64,000 bases of DNA from Candidatus Metaruminococcus caecorum. GTDB lineage: Bacteria; Bacillota; Clostridia; Oscillospirales; Ruminococcaceae. Position numbers and translations under genes: made by a program. Of this stretch, positions 54,993-62,800 are shown one piece after another (positions within the stretch are counted from its first letter, which is position 1; each line of letters starts with the position of its first letter). The stretch is from positions 1-64,000 of the forward strand of contig CAJFTY010000012.1 in NCBI GenBank assembly GCA_904420045.1. Direction: 5' to 3'. Under the pieces are notes generated by a model. It made no database searches, was not told where the DNA came from, and saw only the letters and a program-made list of their open reading frames with translations.

Positions 54993-56665
54993 GACTTCCT
55001 CCCGTTGAGGCGGCAGAGCTCCGCCACCTGTTCGCAGGTCACCGCGCCGGGATACAGGCTCCGGGCGATCCGGTTGGCGGCGGTGGTGTAAAAGGTGTTC
55101 TGTCGGAAAAAGTCCTCCGGCACATCCTGGGACACCACTTCCCCGTCGAAAAACAGTCCGCACCGGTCCGCATTTTTGCAGGCGAACTCCACGTCGTGAG
55201 TCACCATGAGAATGGTGAGGCCCTGCGCCTTCAGCTCCCCTAAAATTCCGCTGAGTGCGTCCTTGGCGAAAGCATCGATTCCCTTGGTGGGCTCGTCCAA
55301 CAGCAGGATCCTGGGCTTGAGCAGCAGCATCTTGGCCAACGCGCACTTTTGCTGCTCCCCGCCCGACAGATCATACGGGTGCCGGGACAAAAGTTCCTCA
55401 ATTCCCAACTGGGCGCAGACCTGTCCCGTCAGGGAGCTCAGCTCTTCCCGGCTGTACCCCACCGCCTTGCCGATCTCCTCAAAGTCCTCCCGCACGGTGC
55501 TTTTTAAAAATACCGTCTGCGGATTTTGAGGCAGGTACGCTAGATTGTGACAGTAAAGCTCTTTGGAGGACTGCTCCCCAATCTTTTTTCCGTTGACCAG
55601 CGCCTTGCCCCGATAGGGCTTGAGCAGCCCGCTCATCACCCCCATAGCGGTGGTCTTGCCCGTGCCGTTGCCTCCCAGCAGACAGTAGGTCTCTCCCTCC
55701 CAGACGGTGAGGTTTACCCCCCGCAGCACGTCGGGAAGACTGCGTTCATACCGAAACCAGATGTTTTTGAGCTCCACCGCCGGCTGGTTTAAGTGAGAAT
55801 ACGGGGCCCGCTCAAGCTCCGGGACATCTCCGCGATAGGTCTGCTCCAAAAACGCCCGGCCCTCCCGCACAGTCAGGGGGCTTTCGCCGGATTCCCCCAG
55901 CAGATCAAAGATCCGCGCCGCGCTGGACAGGGCCCGGAGCATGGGGTGGCCGGGCGCCCGCTCCCGCAGCGCGGGGGCGAGCCGGCGGGGCGAAGAATCC
56001 GCCAAAAGCGTTCCGTTTTCCATTACCAGCACCCGGTCTGCGATGGGGAACACATCCTCCAGCCGGTGTTCCGCCAACAGGATGGTCAGCCCCAGCTCCC
56101 GGTTGAGTTTTTGCAGGGTGGCAATAAAATCCGCCGCCGCGATGGGGTCAAGCTGGGAGGTAGGCTCGTCCAGCAACAAAATGTTCGGCTGCATCACCAT
56201 CACCGAGGCCAGGTTTAAAATCTGCTTCTGCCCGCCGGAAAGCTCCGCCACCGGGCGGCGGAACCAGTCCTGAATACCGAAAAAGCTGGCCATCTCCCCC
56301 ACCCGGCGGCGAATGACCGGCGCGGGGAGTCCCAGGCTTTCCAGCCCAAAGGACAGCTCGTGCCAGACCTTGTCGGTCACCGCCTGGTTATCCGGATTTT
56401 GCAGAACATACCCGATCTCACAGGCGGCAGTCCGATCGTTTAGCTCCTGCTGGTCCACACCGCCGTACAGGATGGTTCCCGTCTTGGTTCCATGGGGGGC
56501 AAGCTCCCGCTTGAGCAGCTTAAGCAAAGTGGTTTTGCCGCATCCCGACTGGCCGCACAGCAGGATGAACTCCCCGCTGTGGATGGTCAAGTTTACGCCG
56601 TCCAGGGCGGGAGTCTCCCGCTCCGGATAGGTAAAACTCAGATTCTGGATTGCAAATACTTCCAT
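54989..56665 (-). CDS. Fused ECF ATPase (A-A' in one chain), 558 aa
   Basis: Two complete ABC ATPase domains in one polypeptide: Walker A GQSGCGKTT (residues about 38-46) and GGNGTGKTT; signatures LSGGQKQILNLA and LSGGEQQKCALA; Walker B ILLLDEPTSQLDP and ILLLDEPTKGIDA. ECF systems usually have two separate ATPases or such a fusion. ATG 56665 with GGAGG. It overlaps EcfT by 28 bases and the S component by 4, so T-A-S form one tightly coupled unit. Confidence 0.93.
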   Translation of the reverse strand: MEVFAIQNLSFTYPERETPALDGVNLTIHSGEFILLCGQSGCGKTTLLKLLKRELAPHGTKTGTILYGGVDQQELNDRTAACEIGYVLQNPDNQAVTDKVWHELSFGLESLGLPAPVIRRRVGEMASFFGIQDWFRRPVAELSGGQKQILNLASVMVMQPNILLLDEPTSQLDPIAAADFIATLQKLNRELGLTILLAEHRLEDVFPIADRVLVMENGTLLADSSPRRLAPALRERAPGHPMLRALSSAARIFDLLGESGESPLTVREGRAFLEQTYRGDVPELERAPYSHLNQPAVELKNIWFRYERSLPDVLRGVNLTVWEGETYCLLGGNGTGKTTAMGVMSGLLKPYRGKALVNGKKIGEQSSKELYCHNLAYLPQNPQTVFLKSTVREDFEEIGKAVGYSREELSSLTGQVCAQLGIEELLSRHPYDLSGGEQQKCALAKMLLLKPRILLLDEPTKGIDAFAKDALSGILGELKAQGLTILMVTHDVEFACKNADRCGLFFDGEVVSQDVPEDFFRQNTFYTTAANRIARSLYPGAVTCEQVAELCRLNGRKS

Positions 56666-57519
56666 CGCAGGGATTCCTCCAGTTCGATGATAAAGGGCGC
56701 AAAGCACAAGACGCCATAAGAAAAATACACGGTCAGCGACAAAGGGGCTGTGGATACAAAAGACACCCTGGGGTAAAAGGCAAACGCCCCTCCTCCCAGG
56801 ATAAGACCGATCAGCACCGACGCCAATAGCAGGCCGGTCACAGCCAGAAACCCGCCGTCCCGCCCGGTGAACCGGAACAGGGAAGAACTGCTCCGCCCCG
56901 GCAGGCCATACCCCCGGGCCTTCATGCTGTCGGCGGTGTCCACGGCGTTTTCCAGCGACCAGGTTACGGTGGCCGCCAGCACCCGAAATCCAAACCGGGC
57001 CCGGTCGGTGAGCCCCTTTCCCGCATACAGCCCCATGGCCTTCTGGGCGGCGGACACCCGTTTCATCTGGCTGTGAAACCGGGGCAAAAACCGCATGGCC
57101 ATGGAAATCACCAGCGCAAGCTTGGGAACCGCCCGGCCGAACAGGTACAAAAACTTCTCGCTGGTCATAATGTGATTGTAACACTTAAACCAGTACATCA
57201 CCGCCACCAGCATCCCCGCAACGGCCAGCCCGCAGAGGATCGCCTCCAGCGTGACAGGATTGCCGTTCATAAAAAACAGCGGCGTCACCCCATTGTGGGA
57301 AAAAATCGGATTGGTCACGGCGATCAGCAAAAACACGCCGGCGTAAAAGCCCAAATCCTTGACAAACCGCCCGGCCGGCTCCAGCAGGGCGCAAAAGCAG
57401 ATTCCTCCGGTCAGCGCCAGCGCCAGCAGCACCGGATGCAGGGTAAACATGGCCACCAGCACCACTCCGACAAAATACATCATTAGCGCGGCGGGATGAA
57501 ATTCTCCAAAGGCTTTCAT
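56638..57519 (-). CDS. ECF transporter T (transmembrane) component
   Basis: 293 residues, six helices, CbiQ/EcfT family. The coupling-helix signature DSMKARGYGLPGRSS and the preceding RFGFRVLAATVTWSLENAVD are visible (about residues 190-225). It docks the two ATPase domains with the S component. ATG 57519 overlaps the end of the DUF4430 gene (ATGA, 4 bases), consistent with translational coupling. Confidence 0.92.
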   Translation of the reverse strand: MKAFGEFHPAALMMYFVGVVLVAMFTLHPVLLALALTGGICFCALLEPAGRFVKDLGFYAGVFLLIAVTNPIFSHNGVTPLFFMNGNPVTLEAILCGLAVAGMLVAVMYWFKCYNHIMTSEKFLYLFGRAVPKLALVISMAMRFLPRFHSQMKRVSAAQKAMGLYAGKGLTDRARFGFRVLAATVTWSLENAVDTADSMKARGYGLPGRSSSSLFRFTGRDGGFLAVTGLLLASVLIGLILGGGAFAFYPRVSFVSTAPLSLTVYFSYGVLCFAPFIIELEESLRWKYLQSRI

Positions 57520-58064
57520 TCACCATTCCCCCTTTGTCCCCCCGTATCCTGCCCCAGGGTGCAGGAGTAGACCCACTCCACCACGTCCCCGTTCTTGAGC
57601 TCATACTGGGAACAGCCCTTTTGAGGAACCTCCCCATTGACCCGGTACATCCAGCCGGACAAGGGCCCGCAGGAAAACTCATATAAATAGTGGATGCCCT
57701 TGATATACACCGAGGAAAAGCTGTTTTTGTCCGCGCCCTGGTACTCCATCTGGATCTTGTGATACCGGGTCACCCGCTCCAGCAGATCAAAGGCAGTATC
57801 CCCGGGCCGGAGCACATACTGGGAGGCGGCTAAAATCACCCCGTCGCCGGGGACAAATTCTTCCGACTGAAGGGCAGGGTCCAGGTCGTCCCAGTGCTTT
57901 AAAACCTCGTCGCACCGGATGCTGACGGTGACCGTCTGGCTGTCCGATGTGATGTCGTCGATGTGGGTCAGATAATACTCGTCTACCGTCTGGAAGTTGG
58001 TGCCTTTAATAAGCACTGCCAGCAGGACGATGACCACGCCCACCACCAGCAAATCCTTTTTCAC
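57516..58064 (-). CDS. Membrane-tethered DUF4430 (transcobalamin beta-domain-like) protein, 182 aa
   Basis: GTG 58064 is chosen because GGGAGG lies 6 bases upstream and itself interrupts the ATG-started frame at 58091. One N-terminal membrane helix (LLVVGVVIVLLAVLIKG), a beta-rich region, then a DUF4430 domain (VLRPGDTAFDLLERVTRYHK, the GWMYRVNGEVPQKGCSQYEL hallmark and DVVEWVYSCTLGQD). This domain is homologous to the C-terminal beta-domain of animal intrinsic factor and transcobalamin. It faces outside, directly upstream of the ECF T-A-S genes, so it may present ligand to the transporter (inference). Confidence 0.88.
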   Translation of the reverse strand: MKKDLLVVGVVIVLLAVLIKGTNFQTVDEYYLTHIDDITSDSQTVTVSIRCDEVLKHWDDLDPALQSEEFVPGDGVILAASQYVLRPGDTAFDLLERVTRYHKIQMEYQGADKNSFSSVYIKGIHYLYEFSCGPLSGWMYRVNGEVPQKGCSQYELKNGDVVEWVYSCTLGQDTGGQRGNGE

Positions 58065-58117
58065 GGCCGTCCTCCCTTCCCGTCTGTCCATGCGTTGCTT
58101 GCGGCCTTTTCCGCCCG

Positions 58118-59767
58118 CTATTCTTCATCGGATTCATCCGCGTATTGCGCAGCCAGCTGTTCCATTTCCAACGCCTTTTTTCGCCGGCGGGAACGCACGC
58201 GCAGCAACAGTCCCACCGTGAGCCCGATTGCCACCAGTGCAAGGATTCCGCCCACTGCAATGGACCGCACCTGATTGTCCAGCTTGGTTTTGGTCTTGCG
58301 GATATCCTCATACCCCGCGATCTTCGAGCGGTCGTACTCGCTGAGGGCCTGGCAGCGGTCAAACACCTGATCGACGATTTCCTTGCTGGACAGCCCCACC
58401 GTTTCATAGGGATAAAGCTTTTCCTGGGCCAGAGCGTTGATCGCATCGATTTCCCGCTGGATGCCGTCGATGGTCTCCTTGGCCTGACTCAAAATGCCCA
58501 GATACCGCTGCCGATCCGGAAAATCTCCGGTTTGACGGAGCTTTTTGAAAAGCTTTTGCACCTGTACCGCCTGCTCGGTGGTCAAAGCCTCTGGCAGCGC
58601 ATCAACCGCCGCCTTGTCCGCCTCAGTGAAGGCAAGGCTTGTTTTCTCCTGCTCCCCGGTAAAATCGTACAAAGCGGTTTTCCCCTCGGCCTGCCGCCAC
58701 AGGGCGGCCAGGGCGCACAGGGCCTGCTCTCCCGCCATGGAGTTGGATTCCCCCGGCACAGCGGCGGGATTGTTCTCATCGTAGGAAAGGGAGTGGGTAA
58801 ATCCTCCGTCCTTCTGCTTGTAGCGCATGAGCACATCCACCGGGGTGACGCCGTTTTTGATAAACCGGCTGTCCGTCTGGGGGTCAATTCCTAAGCTGCA
58901 CAGGGCGACGATGGTCTGGCTGACGCTTTCCAGATTGGAAAAACCCCCGCTTTTAAATTCTCCGTCCGCCTGCTGGAGCTTTGACAGGCAGGAAAGCGCC
59001 TCGTCCACCGCCTGTTTGGGGGTGCGCCGCTCCTTTTTCCCCGACGAATTCGGAATCGCATACGCCGTTTGATCCTCCCGATAAGGGGCCAGGGCCTGCA
59101 GAGCCATGGCGGTCATATCCGGATCCGCCTGATCGCCTGTCAAGGCAAAGCCACCATCCGGAAGCTGCAAAGCCAGGATTTCCCGAATCATGTCCTCCCG
59201 GGTGGAAGCTGCTGACTCCGGCACGGAATATGGTTTTGCGTCCAGTGCGATCAGGCCCCAAATCCACCCATTGATCCCCTGCCGCCCCAAAGAGGCGGTC
59301 TTGCCCCGGTTATAGGTTCCGTCTGCAATCAGGTCGATGGGTTTTCCCTGCCCGTCCGTTCCAAAGCTTGTGGGATCTCCCCCTGCGGACAATACCGCCA
59401 GGGCGATCCGGTGCCACTCAGTGGCCTTGGAGCCGCTGAGCTTTTCCGGCTCCCGGTAGCGTTCCTCCACCTGTGCCTCCAGCACTGCCAGGTAACCGGC
59501 GTAGTCGTCCTTAAACCCCATGCGCCCCATGGCGATGGGATACCAGTCTCCTCCGGTGGTTCCAGCGGATTCCAAAAAAGCGCCCTCCAAAAGGTTGTCC
59601 CCGGCGGAGCCTGTCTCCTGTTTTTTCCACTGGACGATCCCCTGGGCAGCAACCCAAAAATCCTCTTTTCCATAGCGGGCCGAAGAGGCGGCTCCCGCCG
59701 GCAGGATCACACACAGCGCAGACGCAAAGGCTAATGCGGCCCCCGTCACCCGTTTTTGCCACGCCAT
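58118..59767 (-). CDS. Secreted alpha/alpha-toroid protein with C-terminal membrane anchor, 549 aa
   Basis: ATG 59767 with AAGGAG (7 bases). Signal peptide (about 1-28), then prenyltransferase/squalene-cyclase-like repeats with periodic DGGFALTGDQADPDMTAMAL, QADGEFKSGGFSNLESVSQT and KDGGFTHSLSYD, giving an alpha/alpha barrel. A coiled-coil region (about 395-510), one membrane helix (LALVAIGLTVGLLLRV) and a basic RRRKK cytoplasmic end follow. No cyclase DxDD motif for catalysis is seen. The same toroid fold forms the N-terminal domain of intrinsic factor. It lies between the surface protein and the DUF4430 gene of the operon, 53 bases apart. Confidence 0.87.
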   Translation of the reverse strand: MAWQKRVTGAALAFASALCVILPAGAASSARYGKEDFWVAAQGIVQWKKQETGSAGDNLLEGAFLESAGTTGGDWYPIAMGRMGFKDDYAGYLAVLEAQVEERYREPEKLSGSKATEWHRIALAVLSAGGDPTSFGTDGQGKPIDLIADGTYNRGKTASLGRQGINGWIWGLIALDAKPYSVPESAASTREDMIREILALQLPDGGFALTGDQADPDMTAMALQALAPYREDQTAYAIPNSSGKKERRTPKQAVDEALSCLSKLQQADGEFKSGGFSNLESVSQTIVALCSLGIDPQTDSRFIKNGVTPVDVLMRYKQKDGGFTHSLSYDENNPAAVPGESNSMAGEQALCALAALWRQAEGKTALYDFTGEQEKTSLAFTEADKAAVDALPEALTTEQAVQVQKLFKKLRQTGDFPDRQRYLGILSQAKETIDGIQREIDAINALAQEKLYPYETVGLSSKEIVDQVFDRCQALSEYDRSKIAGYEDIRKTKTKLDNQVRSIAVGGILALVAIGLTVGLLLRVRSRRRKKALEMEQLAAQYADESDEE

Positions 59768-59793
59768 CGGCATTCTCCTTTTTATGCATAAGC

Positions 59794-59824
59794 AGGGAAT
59801 GCCGAAGTGCATCCGGCATTCCCT
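59794..59824 (-). other. Intercistronic inverted repeat between the two toroid genes
   Basis: Perfect 11-bp stem (59794-59804 with 59814-59824) without a T run, within a 77-base gap. It may reduce or process the transcript between the surface protein and the rest of the operon. Confidence 0.55.
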
Positions 59825-59844
59825 TGCTCGATTGCCTATTTATT

Positions 59845-62800
59845 TTATCGTGTTTTGCGTTTTTTTGCAACTACTGCCGCGCAGCCAGAAAGAATCAGCA
59901 TTCCAAAAGCAGAAGCTGCCGCTCCGGTAACCGGATTGCTGTTGTTCCCTTCTGCCTGGCCGGAACCGCTGCTGCTTGTTTCACTGCTCGTTCCGGTCTC
60001 TCCCATTGGGTCCGAAGAACTTGTCTCATCGGAATTCTGTTCTCCGCCGCTGGAACTCTCGCCGGGGTTTTCACTGGGGGTCTGCTGGGAAGAATCATCC
60101 GGGCCCGGCTGGGGCTTGCTGCTGGAAGAATTCTCCTGCTCGGTGAGCTGTTCGTCAGTGGGAATCGAATCCATAGCGGATTTGGCCGCTGCCAGCGCGG
60201 ATGCCACTTCTTCCACAGAGGCTGCCTGCTCGATGGCCGCAAGGCCTTTCTGGAGCTCCTGCTCCAACTGTTTTTGCTGTGCGGCACGGTAGTCGGCAGG
60301 ATTTTTATAGCTGCTCAGTTCCTCCGACGCATCCGCCTTAGCCTGTTTTAAAATCGCCTCGGCCGCCGCTTTGTCGGGATTTTCCACACGCTCCGCATCC
60401 GTCATGTCGTACAGGGTGTTTTCCCCGTTAATTAGCCGGTCGTAGGCCGTCAAAGCGAGAATTCCCTGATCGGTAGCCATATCATCCGCCTCCCCGTTCA
60501 GGAGATGCTTAAACCCTCCGCCGGGCAGAGCGTAAGCCTGCAACGCAGACAGGGCGTTTCCATTTTCTTTGACAAAGCGCTCATCGGATTTGGGGTTGAT
60601 TCCCAGCGTGCTTAACGCGATAACCACCTGAGCGGAGCTCTCCGCATTCTCGCCATCCACGCCGATGAAGCGACCGTTTGCATCCTGCATAGCGGACAAA
60701 CAGTTTACGCCCCGTTCCACCGCCGCCCGGACCGCTTCCTGCTCCTGGTAAGGAGCAAGGGCCTGCAACGCCATGGCGGTGATGTCCGGATCTGCCTTGT
60801 CGCCCATCAGCGACCAGCCGCCGCCTTGAATCTCAGCCGCCAGGATGCCATCTACATACCGCTGCCGAATGTTTCCCGCCTGGTTAAGCGAATCATCCCG
60901 GCTGTCCAGCGCCAGCAGTGCAGAGGCAAGGCCGTTGACTCCCTGCTCCACCACTTTGTCGTAGTCCGCCAGATTGTCAAACAGGTTGTATCCAGCCACC
61001 TGGGAAGGATCGTAACCCGCCGCGGTCAGCCCCAGAATGACCCGGGCATACTCGGTGTATTTGGAGGCGCTTAAAACGCCATCCGCTTCCGCCAGTTCCA
61101 CCGCCACGCGGGTATAGTAACCTTCATAATAGCTGCGGGGAACGTCAAACCGTCCCCTGGCCAAAGCGGTCACCGACCAGTCCCCTTTTGTCGTGCCAAT
61201 ACCGGGCTGAGGAACTGCCTTGTACAGATAAGCCAGGTGCTCCGCCAGTTCCTTTTCCACCTCATTTGCCCGCCAAACTGCGTACAGGGTCAGGTCTCCC
61301 TTGCCGATGCGCAGGGTGTCGCCGGGCAGATAGGAAACGCCGGTGCCGTCGGCTTTGGTATTCCAGCAGACAAACCGCTTTCCGGCGGCCGCCATGGAAC
61401 CGACGTCCTGAGCCTTTACCGGGGCGTTTGGAACGTACAGCTCTGGATCAACAGGAGGATTTTCTCCGCCGTTTGCGTCGTAGCGTACTGCGTTTTTCGA
61501 CCATCTGGCGTACAGGGTCACATCTTGATCTCCCAGGGTGATTTTATCCCCGGGCTTGTACTCGATTCCGGTTCCATCCGGTTTGGTGTTCCAGCGGCGG
61601 AATTCCGCTCCGTCTTTTGCGGGAGTCTCTTTGGACAGGGTAACGGTGTTCCCGGGGAACACCGCGGAGCTTTCCTCCGGCGCGCCCTCACCGCCGTTGG
61701 CGTCGTAAATAACCTGGAACTGGGGCGCGTAAATCGCGTACAGGGTAACTTTCAGCTGGCCGGGAAGAAGCGTCAGATCCAATCCCTTTCCGGGCGTGAC
61801 AGCGATTCCGCTTCCGTCCGCAGCGGTGTTCCATTCTTTCAGCGCAAGCCCCTCGGGCGGCGTAATCTTGGAGCCCCGGTCGGTGTAGTGGAACGTGTCC
61901 TTATAGCCGCCCATCAGCTTATCCACAGTGGGCGTTTCACCGGTTCCCGCTCCGATCTCATAAGAAAGCTTGATTCCGTCGCCCCAGATGGCGTATACGG
62001 TGGTGTTTTTCGCTGGGAACTCCTCCAGTTTCACATCCACTCCGGATTCGCCCGCAGGATCCAGCGACCACCCCAGGAACACTTTGCCCTCAGGGGCCGC
62101 AGGGAGCTTGCTGGCGGTGTAGGTCAGATAGAGGTATTCCCCAGCCAGATGGTATTTTTCGTCCACTGGGACGCTGCCCGTCCCGCCGTTGGCGTCATAG
62201 GTCAGGGTATATCCCTGGTCGTAAATAGCATATAGGGTCACACCGCCCTCCGGAACGGTCATGGATTTACTGGACAGATAGCCGTCCCCTGTTCCATCGG
62301 GTTTTGTATTCCACTCTTTAAACAGCTGATCCTCGCCTTTTGTAAGGGATGTGCCGCTTTTCAGATATGCGGTTCCACCGCTCAGATAAAGGTTTTTATC
62401 CTCGGGCCGAGTTCCTTGTCCGCCGTTTAAGTCATAGCTCACCCGATATCCGGTAACATAAATTGCATACAGAGTCACACCGTTTTCCAGCATCTGTACA
62501 GAGTCGTATGCCTTGTAGCTGTCCCCCGTCCCATCGGGTTTTAAATTCCATTCCTTGAACATCTTGTCCGTTCCAAGCTTCAGGGAAGATCCGCTTTTCA
62601 CGGAGAATGTTCCTCCCACCAAATATGCCTTGGTATCGGTGGGAACAGTACCCGTCCCGCCGTTTGCATCGTATGTGACTTTTGCGGCGGCCCCGTACTG
62701 TGCGTACAGAGTCACGCCTCCTTTTGGAACAGCGAGCTTAGAGGAAGGGGCAATGCTCTCACCAGTTCCATCTGCCTTGGTGTTCCACTCTTTGAACACC

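Noticed and set aside
54993-55346. Extension of the ECF S component into the ATPase gene
   Set aside because: Arg/Gly-rich out-of-frame reading of the ATPase; ATG 54992 with GGGAGGAAG and ATGA overlap is clearly the start.
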